Shown here: positions 7,882 to 16,110 of the stretch, piece after piece | Layout of the letters: each line of letters begins with the position of its first letter | Position numbering within the stretch: position 1 is the first letter of the stretch | From: an uncultured Fibrobacter sp. | Lineage (GTDB): Bacteria; Fibrobacterota; Fibrobacteria; Fibrobacterales; Fibrobacteraceae | NCBI RefSeq assembly: GCF_947166265.1 | Contig: NZ_CAMVDO010000008.1 | Span: 1 to 64,000 of the forward strand | Reading direction: 5' to 3' | Length of the DNA stretch: 64,000 bases | The notes under the pieces: generated by a model | What the model was told of the DNA's origin: nothing | What the model saw: the letters and a program-made list of their open reading frames with translations, nothing else | Database searches by the model: none | Translations under genes and position numbers: made by a program

Positions 7882-8511
7882 ATGGAAAACTTCGACGATT
7901 TTTTCACCGAGACCTTCGAGACCGCCACCTTGGCCAACAACCTGGTGACGCTCAGGGGCCTGCGCGAAACGGCCACGGGGCCGTCGTCGCCGGAATCCAT
8001 CTTGCAGGCAATCGAGGAATCGCGCGAACACCTCACGGAGCACCTTCCCTGGATACGGGACACCGACATTTTCGACATCAAGAAGCGAATCCGTTCGTGG
8101 ATCCTGAACGAAAAATTTAGGCAGGGCGGCTGCTGGCTTATCTACAAGAACCCCGACGGGGAGATTTCGACAGATTCCACGACTCCCGTTGCCGGCGCCA
8201 TCATGATGGACGTGAACATCCGTAACCATTCCGCGACACTAAGCTACTGGTTACGCAAGGGCTACACGGGTCAGGGGATCATGACCGAGGCGGTCAAGCT
8301 CATTTCGGCCTTTTCCTTTGCAACGCTCAAGCTCAACCGTCTGGAAATCCTGGTTTCCGTAGACAACCCCAAAAGTGCGGCCGTCGCCAAGCGTTGCGGC
8401 TTTACCGAAGAGGGCATAAATCGCGATTTCGAGCTCATAAACGGCAAATTCGTAGACCACAGGCGTTTTTCGCTCCTCGCCCGGGATGTTTACAGTTGTT
8501 TACCCGAGTAA
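7882..8511 (+). CDS. GNAT-family N-acetyltransferase (RimJ/RimL type)
   Basis: 209 residues. The N-terminal strand VTLRGLRE and helix EESREHLTEHLPW are typical of the RimJ/RimL branch, which acetylates N-termini of ribosomal proteins or small amines using acetyl-CoA. The acetyl-CoA binding loop is LRKGYTGQGIMTEAV (about residues 123-137; consensus Arg/Gln-x-x-Gly-x-Gly/Ala) and the C-terminal NPKSAAVAKRCGFTEEG block is the conserved beta-bulge. The true substrate cannot be told. There is no strong Shine-Dalgarno; a dispersed repeat ends 17 bases upstream of the ATG. Confidence 0.85.
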   Translation: MENFDDFFTETFETATLANNLVTLRGLRETATGPSSPESILQAIEESREHLTEHLPWIRDTDIFDIKKRIRSWILNEKFRQGGCWLIYKNPDGEISTDSTTPVAGAIMMDVNIRNHSATLSYWLRKGYTGQGIMTEAVKLISAFSFATLKLNRLEILVSVDNPKSAAVAKRCGFTEEGINRDFELINGKFVDHRRFSLLARDVYSCLPE

Positions 8512-8567
8512 ACGAGAATCATCAACTTTTTTTGCTTTTTTAGGCTCAAGACTTCTATTTTTATGTT

Positions 8568-9416
8568 ATGGAAATCGAAGAAAAGCAAAAACTCGTAGAA
8601 CCGGATATCCTGCAGTACACAAACTACAGGGTTTTCCTGCGCGACTACTACGAATACAAGAAGAAGACGACCAGCGCCTTCAGTTTGCGCTTCTTTGCCG
8701 AAAAGGCAGGCCTTTCCAGCCACGCCCACCTAAAACTCGCTATCGACGGCAAGCGCAACATTACCAAGAACACGGTCACTAAGCTTATTCACGGCCTGGG
8801 ACTTGAAAACCAGCGCGCCGCCTATTTCGAAAGCCTCGTATTCTTCAACCAGGCGCAGACCGACGCCGACAAGCAAATCTACTACGCCCAGCTCATCAAG
8901 GCAAGCCCAAGGTCCAAGTTGCACAAGATGGACAAGGCTCAGTTCCGCATTTTCCAGGAATGGCACCACTCCGTCATTCTGGAAATGGTGGGGCTCAAGG
9001 ATTTCAGGCCTATTCCGGACCAGATATCCAAGAAACTCCGCGGCCTTGTCACTCCCGCCCAGGTCACCGAATCGCTCAACCTTTTGCTGGAACTGGGCCT
9101 CCTGGTCAAGACCGCAAACGGGTACCGCCAGCACGACCCCCTGATTACCACCGATGATGAAGTCCAGGACATGATGGTCAAGCTCTATCATTTCCAGATG
9201 CTAAAACTGTCGGCCACCATGCTTAGCGACCTTCCAGGAGCAGAAAGGGACGTTTCGGCGCTCACCTTCGGAATTAAGCGCTCAGATTTCCCCAATTTGA
9301 AAAAACACTTACAACTAATGCGAAAAGAACTACTAGATTTCTCTGCAAAAGCTGGAGAAGCGGAGGATGTCGTACAGATCAACATCCAGCTTTTCCCACT
9401 TACCCGAGGAGTGTGA
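8568..9416 (+). CDS. TIGR02147-family putative regulator
   Basis: 282 residues. Starts with an acidic segment, then YTNYRVFLRDYYEYKK and SLRFFAEKAGLSSHAHLKLAIDGKRNITKNTVTKL, which reads as a helix-turn-helix like region, followed by an alpha-helical body with a second winged-helix like part (QVTESLNLLLELGLLVKTANGYRQ). This is the pattern of the TIGR02147 / DUF4423 family, which I recall as a large paralogous set in Fibrobacter succinogenes. It is probably a DNA-binding regulator, but this is inferred from fold-like features. The stop codon overlaps the start of the following lipoprotein gene, and in this family such pairing suggests the regulator acts on, or together with, that lipoprotein. 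No Shine-Dalgarno is visible before the ATG. Confidence 0.75.
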   Translation: MEIEEKQKLVEPDILQYTNYRVFLRDYYEYKKKTTSAFSLRFFAEKAGLSSHAHLKLAIDGKRNITKNTVTKLIHGLGLENQRAAYFESLVFFNQAQTDADKQIYYAQLIKASPRSKLHKMDKAQFRIFQEWHHSVILEMVGLKDFRPIPDQISKKLRGLVTPAQVTESLNLLLELGLLVKTANGYRQHDPLITTDDEVQDMMVKLYHFQMLKLSATMLSDLPGAERDVSALTFGIKRSDFPNLKKHLQLMRKELLDFSAKAGEAEDVVQINIQLFPLTRGV

Positions 9417-10732
9417 TGAAATTCTTTTTGCCCATAGCGATGATTGCCGCCTGTGCGTTTTCAGCACTATCCTTGGTTGCGTGTTCCAAGGAGGATTCCA
9501 CTGCTGGCATCGAAATAGGCAATCCGAACCTAGCCGATCAAGATACTGTGGCAAGCGACACAGCGAACAAGAAACAGCCGGCGCTCCCGCTGGTCGCCGA
9601 TTTTTCTGTTGACTATTCCGAAATTTCAAAAAAGGGACTCGCAAAGGCGGTTCCCCAGGACGAACCGGTCTTGCTAGACAGCTTTGCACTTGTCTTGACC
9701 GAGGTGCGTTCGTTCTCCAGCTACTACTCCAGCGTTTCGGTCGACCCCGTACTGGGCCTCCAGCTTTGGCCTTACGAAGACGATCCCGACGAAGAAATCA
9801 ACATCGAATTTGCAGGTGGTTCCGCCGTCGAAGACGCCTTCAGGAACATCGATTTGCAGGAAGAAGGCTACCTCAAGGAAATGGGCGTCAGTTTCCGCCC
9901 CGCGAAGAAAAACTCCATCTACGGCCATGTCCTTATCGGGAAAAAATACCAGCCATTCGTTTATAGTCTATCCCATTTCCAGTCGCTCATGCTCCGCTAC
10001 CACTATTCTCAAATAGACACCGCGGACGGAAAGGCTAATTTGTCTGTGATATTCCGTGTCAAGCAATGGATAAAGGATATTGATCTTGCTTCGGCCCAGA
10101 TTGGCACCGACGGAATTCTCCATCTTGACCCCAATTCCAATATCGACATTTGGGAAAAGCTGAACGAAAACTTTGTGCCGAGTTTCCAGCCGCTGCGCTA
10201 TGACTACACGACCTCCGAAGGAGTCAATTCCTCGGAATACGTGATCGACATCTGGGAAGGGATCGCAGCGGACGTCAAGGAAAACACGATCATCAACGGG
10301 AATTTCCAATCTCCGTTCACGACCGACTGGATTTTGATGAACCAGTTCGGCGGACATGCGGACACCTCGGTCATTATCGAGAACAAAAAAGACCGCATCA
10401 TGAAGGTGGAAGTGACCCAGGGAGGCACCCGCTCCTACAGCGTCCAGCTCATCCAGGAAAACGTGGCTCTCATCAAGGATGTCGAATACCAGTGCGTATT
10501 CACCATCTGGTCCGACGTCGAGGACTCAATCACAGCAAGAATCGGTTCGTACAACACCTACGAAACCGAAGGATTCCAGCAGCACGTGTTCGTTCACAAG
10601 ACAGGGCATTCCGTCGCCATCACCTTCACGGCCAAAGTGAGCGATCCCTTTGCACGATTCGAACTCAACCTTGGCGGAAAGGTTCGCACCTTCTGGATCA
10701 AGGAAGTGCAAGTGATAAGACTTTCGAAGTAA
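9416..10732 (+). CDS. Lipoprotein with GIEIGNP motif and CBM4/9-like C-terminus
   Basis: 438 residues from the ATG that overlaps the upstream stop by one base; a GTG one codon earlier is an alternative. A CGAGGAG ribosome site is present. The lipobox is Leu-Val-Ala-Cys with Cys at residue 23. Just after it comes GIEIGNPNLA, a motif I associate with Fibrobacter surface lipoproteins. Residues 60-270 are unrecognised. From about residue 290, NGNFQSPFTTDW followed by a jelly-roll pattern and a final WIKEVQVIRL resembles the CBM4/9 carbohydrate-binding fold. It is likely a surface or periplasmic binder produced under the control of the preceding regulator. The binding target is unknown. Confidence 0.7.
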   Translation: MKFFLPIAMIAACAFSALSLVACSKEDSTAGIEIGNPNLADQDTVASDTANKKQPALPLVADFSVDYSEISKKGLAKAVPQDEPVLLDSFALVLTEVRSFSSYYSSVSVDPVLGLQLWPYEDDPDEEINIEFAGGSAVEDAFRNIDLQEEGYLKEMGVSFRPAKKNSIYGHVLIGKKYQPFVYSLSHFQSLMLRYHYSQIDTADGKANLSVIFRVKQWIKDIDLASAQIGTDGILHLDPNSNIDIWEKLNENFVPSFQPLRYDYTTSEGVNSSEYVIDIWEGIAADVKENTIINGNFQSPFTTDWILMNQFGGHADTSVIIENKKDRIMKVEVTQGGTRSYSVQLIQENVALIKDVEYQCVFTIWSDVEDSITARIGSYNTYETEGFQQHVFVHKTGHSVAITFTAKVSDPFARFELNLGGKVRTFWIKEVQVIRLSK

Positions 10733-10775
10733 CGTCCCTGTAACCTTCTGGTTACTTTTCTACATTTGTGTCATT

Positions 10776-12506
10776 ATGGCAACTATTCCAACTCGTAAAG
10801 ACAATCTCGTCATCGAAAACATTCGCCCCCAGATCGAAGGTGGGCGTTTTATGCTCAAGCGCGAACCGGGCGACACCGTCACGCTCACTGCGGACATTTT
10901 CCGCCACAGCCACGAAAAGTATGACGCGGCGATTTTCTACCGCCACGACTCCAAGAAAAAATGGGAAAAGGCTCCCATGCACTTTGTCGATAACGACCAG
11001 TGGGAAGGTTCCTTCACGGTCAACAATATCGGCTACTACGAATACAAGATTTGCGCCTGGACCGTGGAACCCAAGGACGAACCGACCGAAAGCCCCGTGA
11101 TGAAGCTCCGCGTGGATCCGTCTTACGCACGCATCGGTACGTGGTACGAAATGTGGCCGAAGAGCCAGGGTACCGACCCGAAGAAGAGCGCAACCTGGAA
11201 GGATTGCGAGAACCAGCTCGACTACATTGCAAACCTCGGCTTCGACACCGTCTACCTGGTGCCGATTCATCCGATCGGTGTTACGAACCGCAAGGGCGCA
11301 AACAACGCCCTGCATGCCAAGGTCGACAAGAAGGGCAAACCGCTTGAACCGGGTTGCCCGTATGCCGTGGGTAACAAGAACGGCGGCCACTACGATGTGG
11401 ACCCCGAACTTGGTTCCATGAAGGACTTTGAACATTTTGCGAAGGCAGCCCGCAAGAAGGGACTCCGCCTTGCTCTCGATATCGCGCTCAACTGCAGCCC
11501 CGACCACCCGTATGTGAAGTCGCACCCGGAATGGTTCTACCACGAACCGGATGGCAGCATCAAGTTTGCCGAAAACCCGCCCAAGAAGTACGAAGACATC
11601 TACCCGTTCGACTACTACAACAAGAACTACAAGGCTCTGTGGCAGGAAATCGAGAACATCATCCTGTTCTGGGCCGACAAGGGCATTGAAATTTTCCGTA
11701 TCGACAACCCGCACACCAAGCCCTTCCCGTTCTGGGAATGGCTGATTGCAGACGTCAAGGAAAAGCGTCCGGAACTCGTGTTCCTCGCCGAAGCGTTCAC
11801 CCGCCCGAAGATGATGCATCGTCTGGCAAAGTCCGGTTTCGACATGAGCTACACCTATTTCGCCTGGCGCTCTGCCAAGTGGGAATTCGAACAGTACCTC
11901 AAGGAACTCACGCAGTCCGACGCCAAGGAATACATGCGCGGAATCTTCTTCCCGACGACTCCGGACATTTTCCCGAAGTACCTCGCCTACAAGGGACCGA
12001 ACGCCTTCAAGCAGCGCTACTTCCTCGCCGGTACGCTTTCTAGCCTTACCGGCATGTACAACGGCTACGAACTCTGCGAAAACATTCCGAGCCCCATCAA
12101 GGAAGAACTGCAAGACAGCGAAAAGTACCAGTACAAGGTCCACAACTGGAGTGGCCCGGGCATCCAGGACTTCGTGCGCCGCGTGAACACCGCCCGTCAG
12201 GAACACGTCGCCCTGCAGGAATACGACAACCTCGACTTCCACTACTGCGCCAACGACCAGCTGATGGTTTACTCCAAGAAGTCTGGCGAAGACGTGATCC
12301 TCTGCGTGTGCAACATGGACATGGACAACGCCCAGGAAGGCATGGTGGAACTGGACATGGCTAAACTCGGCCTCAACCAGGATTCCTTCTTCTTCTTGCG
12401 CGACTTGATTACCGACGAAAGCTTTGTATGGCGTGGCAACAAGAACTTTGTGCGCCTCGACCCCGCCAAGGCTCCCGGCCACTTGCTGGTGCTCAAGAAG
12501 ATCTAG
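10776..12506 (+). CDS. glgE: GlgE-type maltosyltransferase (GH13_3)
   Basis: 576 residues. Transfers maltosyl units from alpha-maltose 1-phosphate to the non-reducing end of alpha-1,4-glucans. The N-terminal Ig-like domain (about 10-115) precedes a GH13 barrel. The catalytic nucleophile is Asp310 in IFRIDNPHTKPFPFWEW and the acid/base Glu339 in FLAEAFTRPKMM; their spacing of 29 equals that known for Streptomyces GlgE. GFDTVYLVPIHPIG and NGGHYDVDP are also family blocks. It is about 90 residues shorter than actinobacterial GlgE. No treS, pep2/mak or glgM lies beside it, so the source of maltose 1-phosphate is not shown here. Fibrobacter stores much glycogen, which fits. Confidence 0.9.
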   Translation: MATIPTRKDNLVIENIRPQIEGGRFMLKREPGDTVTLTADIFRHSHEKYDAAIFYRHDSKKKWEKAPMHFVDNDQWEGSFTVNNIGYYEYKICAWTVEPKDEPTESPVMKLRVDPSYARIGTWYEMWPKSQGTDPKKSATWKDCENQLDYIANLGFDTVYLVPIHPIGVTNRKGANNALHAKVDKKGKPLEPGCPYAVGNKNGGHYDVDPELGSMKDFEHFAKAARKKGLRLALDIALNCSPDHPYVKSHPEWFYHEPDGSIKFAENPPKKYEDIYPFDYYNKNYKALWQEIENIILFWADKGIEIFRIDNPHTKPFPFWEWLIADVKEKRPELVFLAEAFTRPKMMHRLAKSGFDMSYTYFAWRSAKWEFEQYLKELTQSDAKEYMRGIFFPTTPDIFPKYLAYKGPNAFKQRYFLAGTLSSLTGMYNGYELCENIPSPIKEELQDSEKYQYKVHNWSGPGIQDFVRRVNTARQEHVALQEYDNLDFHYCANDQLMVYSKKSGEDVILCVCNMDMDNAQEGMVELDMAKLGLNQDSFFFLRDLITDESFVWRGNKNFVRLDPAKAPGHLLVLKKI

Positions 12507-12615
12507 GCAACTCTGGATCCTCCCCATTCGGGGACCATGCGCACTAAGGTTACAAGTAACCAAGTGCTGTCCGCCGTCGGTCCTTCGGACCTCCAAGATG
12601 GCGGTTTCATATAAT

Positions 12616-12645
12616 GTCATCCTCGACCGAAGGGAGGGGATCCAC
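12616..12645 (+). repeat. Dispersed intergenic repeat (GTCATCCTCGA...GGGGATCCA)
   Basis: GTCATCCTCGACCGAAGGGA followed by GGGGATCCAC resembles the unit at 5087-5137. It lies in the 197-base gap between glgE and the thioesterase gene, which otherwise holds only the terminator below. Confidence 0.6.
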
Positions 12646-12662
12646 AGATACATTTGTACAGA

Positions 12663-12688
12663 AGACTGCTCCCACGGCAGTCTTTTTT
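12663..12688 (+). terminator. Rho-independent terminator after glgE
   Basis: AGACTGC pairs with GCAGTCT (12663-12669 with 12676-12682), followed by T's. It ends only about 16 bases before the thioesterase start codon, so that gene's transcript either begins in this hairpin region or depends on readthrough. Confidence 0.75.
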
Positions 12689-12703
12689 ATTTATATTGAA
12701 AGT

Positions 12704-13459
12704 ATGATTGATATTTATTCGCTTGCCAAGAATCCGCTGGTATTCCAGAAACAACGCACCATCACCTCGGCCTACATTGACGTGTCGGGAAAAATGGGAA
12801 TCGCACAGACGGTCCTTATGGTGCAGGACAACCTCACCGAAAATTTCGGGGCGCTCAAGATGGACAACTTCTGCGTCAACGAGAAAGGCGGTTACTGGGC
12901 CATCTACAAAGCGAAGTTCAAATTCTTCAAGCGTCCCTTTTGGCGCGACAAGGTGATTACGACATCTTTCCCTGCAGACAATGCGCCTATCCGCACCTAC
13001 GTGAACACCGCCATTACGACCGTCGAAGGCGAGCCGATTATCCTTGCGGCGCAGGAAGCGTGCTGCCTCGATCTGGAAAAGCACCGTCCCATGAAGCTTT
13101 CCGCTGTCGATTTTCCAATGGAAGGAGCCCCGGAGCATTTTCTCGATAGCAAGTTCACGAAGTTCCCCGTACAGAACGAGGAATACCAGGAAGTCTACCG
13201 TCAAAAGGTGCTCCCGCAGCATATCGACATGTCGCACCACATGAACAACATCGAGTACGTGAAACTCGCGCTGAATGTGTTCAGCGCCGAAGATCTGGAA
13301 CTCTGCATTCCCTCGATGCTCGAAGTCCACTTTTTGGGCGAAACCCGCGAAGGTCAGGAAGTCACCATTTTCCGAGCCGACAAGATGGGCGCGACCTATA
13401 TGAAAATCGAAGATGACACGGGTCGTCAGGTCTTCGAGATGAAACTTAAAATGAAGTAA
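12704..13459 (+). CDS. Acyl-ACP thioesterase
   Basis: 251 residues from the ATG at 12704; the in-frame sequence before it spans the terminator and is not coding. It is a tandem hot-dog fold protein of the acyl-ACP thioesterase family (PF01643). The first half carries FWRDKVITTSFPADNAPIRTY; the second half has QHIDMSHHMNNIEYVKLALNVF, the conserved Asp-x-x-x-His-x-Asn block with the catalytic Asn/His region. It would release free fatty acids from acyl carrier protein in the cytoplasm. It stands alone between a terminator and a convergent gene. Bacterial members vary in chain-length choice, which cannot be predicted here. Confidence 0.85.
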   Translation: MIDIYSLAKNPLVFQKQRTITSAYIDVSGKMGIAQTVLMVQDNLTENFGALKMDNFCVNEKGGYWAIYKAKFKFFKRPFWRDKVITTSFPADNAPIRTYVNTAITTVEGEPIILAAQEACCLDLEKHRPMKLSAVDFPMEGAPEHFLDSKFTKFPVQNEEYQEVYRQKVLPQHIDMSHHMNNIEYVKLALNVFSAEDLELCIPSMLEVHFLGETREGQEVTIFRADKMGATYMKIEDDTGRQVFEMKLKMK

Positions 13460-13485
13460 GCGCGCGGAACTCTACCGCGGCAAAA

Positions 13486-14034
13486 CTAGAACTGCAGAAA
13501 GAATTCCGGCCGGTGAAAATCCGGCTTTTCTGTTTCTACGGGGAAAGCGCTCAGGTAATGGGGCGTTTTCGCCTTGTCGGCGCACTTGTAGAGGTTTCCC
13601 TTCAGCGTAACGCCCTCGAAACTCTTGATGCCAAGAAGCGATGCAGGAATTTGTATGGACATTCCCCAACAAACTAAATTACCAGCGACACTCGCCAACT
13701 GCTTGGTACGCACCACCGAATCGATTTCTGCCTGAGAAAGCTTGGTGCGGTTGCTCCGATCGGGGCCCCTCGCTGCCAAGAGGTAGCCGCGGCTAGTCGT
13801 TTCGAAGTTGAAGTACTCCGCAGGATTTGTCGGATTCTGCAAGAAAATCTCGACGCAGGAATCTTCCCAGCTTGAACCATTGTCTTCCTTGACTTCGGCG
13901 CGAAAACAGTCCGAAGGTTCCTCGACAGAAAAATGGACAGTTAAAAATTCGGGCGAAAGATCCGCTTCGGCAAGGACCGTCGGGAGCGCAATTCCCTGGT
14001 TCTGTATCCAGTTCATATTCGGTTTTAACAGCAT
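13486..14034 (-). CDS. CBM9-like carbohydrate-binding protein
   Basis: 182 residues from the ATG at 14032-14034; a TTG two codons upstream is possible but weaker. The blocks SSWEDSCVEIFLQNP, AEYFNFETTSRGYLLAARGP and the final PEFFLQF match the CBM9-like family (PF16011) that is found alone or on sugar-acting enzymes. It lacks a signal peptide, so as a stand-alone protein it would be cytoplasmic; a related small set exists in Bacteroidota with unclear role. It is divergent from spoVG and shares with it a 200-base region that holds phased TGATTAATCA sites 20 bases from this start codon. No good Shine-Dalgarno is seen. Confidence 0.75.
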   Translation of the reverse strand: MLLKPNMNWIQNQGIALPTVLAEADLSPEFLTVHFSVEEPSDCFRAEVKEDNGSSWEDSCVEIFLQNPTNPAEYFNFETTSRGYLLAARGPDRSNRTKLSQAEIDSVVRTKQLASVAGNLVCWGMSIQIPASLLGIKSFEGVTLKGNLYKCADKAKTPHYLSAFPVETEKPDFHRPEFFLQF

Positions 14035-14052
14035 GTTCAAAAGTTAGTAAAA

Positions 14053-14086
14053 GTGATTAATCACTGATTAATCAGTGATTAATCAG
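14053..14086. repeat. Three phased palindromic sites (TGATTAATCA, 11-bp period)
   Basis: TGATTAATCA occurs at 14054, 14065 and 14076, exactly 11 bases apart, each a perfect 10-base palindrome. The spacing puts all three on one face of the helix. They lie about 20 bases from the CBM9-like start codon and about 65 bases upstream of the spoVG -24/-12 promoter, so they look like an operator for cooperative binding of a dimeric regulator to either or both genes. Confidence 0.7.
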
Positions 14087-14149
14087 TAACCAGAATTTTT
14101 CATCTGTTTAAAAATGGCGATTTCAGGCAAATTTCGCCACATTTTCGGC

Positions 14150-14166
14150 TTGGCATACTAATTGCA
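14150..14166 (+). promoter_or_regulatory. -24/-12 (sigma-54 type) promoter of spoVG-comM
   Basis: TTGGCATACTAATTGCA has GG (14152-14153) and GC (14164-14165) separated by exactly ten bases, with full TTGGCA and TTGCA flanks. The 5' leader that follows (about 14177-14238) contains a hairpin with paired GCAGG/CCTGC and GGTG/CACC (14182-14209) before an AGGAG ribosome site. Confidence 0.65.
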
Positions 14167-14238
14167 TATAAAGGGGCAACCGCAGGGTGGTGATTTACAC
14201 CGCTCCTGCAAGAATCACATACAAACTAGGAGACCTTT

Positions 14239-14562
14239 ATGGCCGAAGAAAAAAAGAAAAAGGAATGGAATGCGACGGGCGCCTTTGACTGCCTCGCCGT
14301 CACCAGCGTACAGGTTTACCCTTTCAAGGAAGGACCTTCCATGGGGCACATCAAGGGAATGGCATCCGTCGTTCTCAATGACCAGTTCCTGGTGCGCGGG
14401 CTGCGTATCACGGAAGGCGAAAACGGGATGTTTGTCGGGTACCCGATTGACCCGTTCTTCAAGGGCGAAGACTACCGTAGCGTCTGTTGCCCGATGGCAC
14501 GCAATCTGCGCGAACATATCGAAAACTGCGTCCTGGAAAAATACCAGGCGGCAATCGCCTAA
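14239..14562 (+). CDS. spoVG: SpoVG-family RNA/DNA-binding regulator
   Basis: 107 residues. The core VTSVQVYPFKEGPSMGHIKGMASVVLNDQFLVRGLRITEGENGMFVGYP matches SpoVG in pattern (strand, Gly-x-Ile/Lys turn, ASVVLND, RITEG-NG-FV-YP), and the C-terminus LREHIENCVLEKYQAAIA is the family's closing helix. SpoVG proteins bind nucleic acids and affect cell division, exopolysaccharide or sporulation genes; in non-sporulating bacteria such as spirochetes they are site-specific nucleic-acid binders. The insert GEDYRSVCCPMARN replaces the usual Arg-rich loop. It is nine bases ahead of yifB/comM and clearly co-transcribed with it. Confidence 0.85.
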   Translation: MAEEKKKKEWNATGAFDCLAVTSVQVYPFKEGPSMGHIKGMASVVLNDQFLVRGLRITEGENGMFVGYPIDPFFKGEDYRSVCCPMARNLREHIENCVLEKYQAAIA

Positions 14563-14571
14563 GGAGTTCCG

Positions 14572-16107
14572 ATGTTCCGACGAATCCGCTCTTATTGCTT
14601 GTTTGGAATAAAGGCTGTCCCCGTGAGTGTCGAAGTCGATGCGTCGCAGGGACTGCCGGGGTTCACCTTGGTAGGGTTACCCGACAATGCGGTAAGAGAA
14701 TCTAGGGAGCGCGTCATTTCAGCCATACGCTCCGTAGACAAGGTGGTGACAGGTTTCCGTACCACGGTAAACCTGTCACCCGCGGATTTGCGGAAAGAAG
14801 GAAGCGCCCTGGATTTACCGCTCGCCATCGGGTTATTGACGGCTACCGGCGAAATCGAAATCCCCGAGTTGGAAAGCCTCGTCTTTGTCGGGGAACTTTC
14901 ACTCGACGGCCAGCTGAAACCTATCCGGGGCGCCCTTTCCATTGCTATGAGTTTATCCGAAAAGCGCAAGGATATCTTGGTGATTCCCTACGCGAACGAA
15001 AGCGAAGTTTCTCTTGTCGAAGGAATCCGTTACGTATGCGCCGATTCCCTTAAGGAGTGTATTGAAAAGATGGAATCCGGAGCTGCAAACAACGCCGTAT
15101 GGGCAGCGGGATTCAGGAATCAGAAACGTTTATCGAACACCATTCGGGATGTTCCCGACTTTAGAAATGTCGTCGGGATGGAGGGCGTCAAGCGGGCGCT
15201 AGAAGTGGCCGCCGCGGGTGCCCATAATTTTCTGCTCGTAGGCTCGCCCGGAGCGGGCAAGACTTTGTGCGCAAAGTGCCTGCCGGGAATTTTACCCGAA
15301 ATGACCGAGACCGAAATCCTGGAGACCACACGCATTCATTCTTGCGCACGGACCGCCGGAGATTCCGAAGAATTCAAGCCCGTCATGATCCGCCCGTTCC
15401 GCAGCCCCCACCACAGCGCTTCAATGGTTTCGTTAGTGGGGGGTGGCACCCGGCTAAAGCCGGGTGAAGCGAGCCTCGCGCACAACGGTGTGCTGTTCCT
15501 GGACGAACTTCCGGAATTCAACCGCAGCGTCCTAGAGGCGTTGCGCGAGCCGATGGAAGAAGGCGCCATTTCAGTCAGCCGAGCAAGCGGCACCGTCACC
15601 TGGCCCGCACGTTTTATGATGGGTGCCGCCATGAATCCCTGCCCCTGCGGCTACGCGATGGACCCTAAACGCAGCTGCACCTGCCTCCCCGAAGCCCGCA
15701 AACGGTACCAGGAAAAAATTTCAGGACCGCTCCTCGACCGCATCGACATCCAGGTAAGCGTACCGCCCATCGACGCCTCTCAATTTGCAAAGTGCACTCA
15801 GGCCGAGTCCTCGGCAGATATCCGCAAGCGGGTCTGCAGCGCCCGCGAAATTCAGCGCAAAAGATTCAAGGGGACCCGATTCAAGACAAACGCCGAAATG
15901 ACATCCGAATTCGCCAAGGAAAGCTGCAAGCTCTCACCTGCCACCGAAAGATTCGCCATCAACGCCGCCGACCGAATGAACCTGAGCGCCCGCGGCTACT
16001 ATAGACTGTTAAAGGTCGGACGCACTATCGCCGACCTCCGTAATGCCGAACCTGTAGAAATAATGGACCTCTCCGAAGCCCTGCGCTACCGCGCCTTCAG
16101 GAGCTAG
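14572..16107 (+). CDS. comM: YifB/ComM-family Mg-chelatase-like AAA+ ATPase
   Basis: 511 residues, full length for the family. An N-terminal Lon-like fold domain (about 1-165, GLPGFTLVGLPDNAVRESRERV) precedes the AAA+ core with Walker A GSPGAGKT at 224-231, a Walker B block NGVLFLDELPEF and a C-terminal MG-chelatase helical part (DRMNLSARGYYRLLKVGRTIADL). ComM in Vibrio is a hexameric helicase that extends heteroduplex joints during natural transformation. A good AAGGAG ribosome site is present. Being second in a spoVG operon with a -24/-12 promoter, it may be induced under specific conditions. Confidence 0.9.
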   Translation: MFRRIRSYCLFGIKAVPVSVEVDASQGLPGFTLVGLPDNAVRESRERVISAIRSVDKVVTGFRTTVNLSPADLRKEGSALDLPLAIGLLTATGEIEIPELESLVFVGELSLDGQLKPIRGALSIAMSLSEKRKDILVIPYANESEVSLVEGIRYVCADSLKECIEKMESGAANNAVWAAGFRNQKRLSNTIRDVPDFRNVVGMEGVKRALEVAAAGAHNFLLVGSPGAGKTLCAKCLPGILPEMTETEILETTRIHSCARTAGDSEEFKPVMIRPFRSPHHSASMVSLVGGGTRLKPGEASLAHNGVLFLDELPEFNRSVLEALREPMEEGAISVSRASGTVTWPARFMMGAAMNPCPCGYAMDPKRSCTCLPEARKRYQEKISGPLLDRIDIQVSVPPIDASQFAKCTQAESSADIRKRVCSAREIQRKRFKGTRFKTNAEMTSEFAKESCKLSPATERFAINAADRMNLSARGYYRLLKVGRTIADLRNAEPVEIMDLSEALRYRAFRS

Positions 16108-16110
16108 GAC

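Noticed and set aside
10752-12653. Open frame (633 codons) on the minus strand opposite glgE
   Set aside because: It covers glgE with its intact catalytic blocks and shows no domain or signal of its own.
12614-12703. Longer N-terminal form of the thioesterase
   Set aside because: The extension translates a dispersed repeat and a terminator hairpin.
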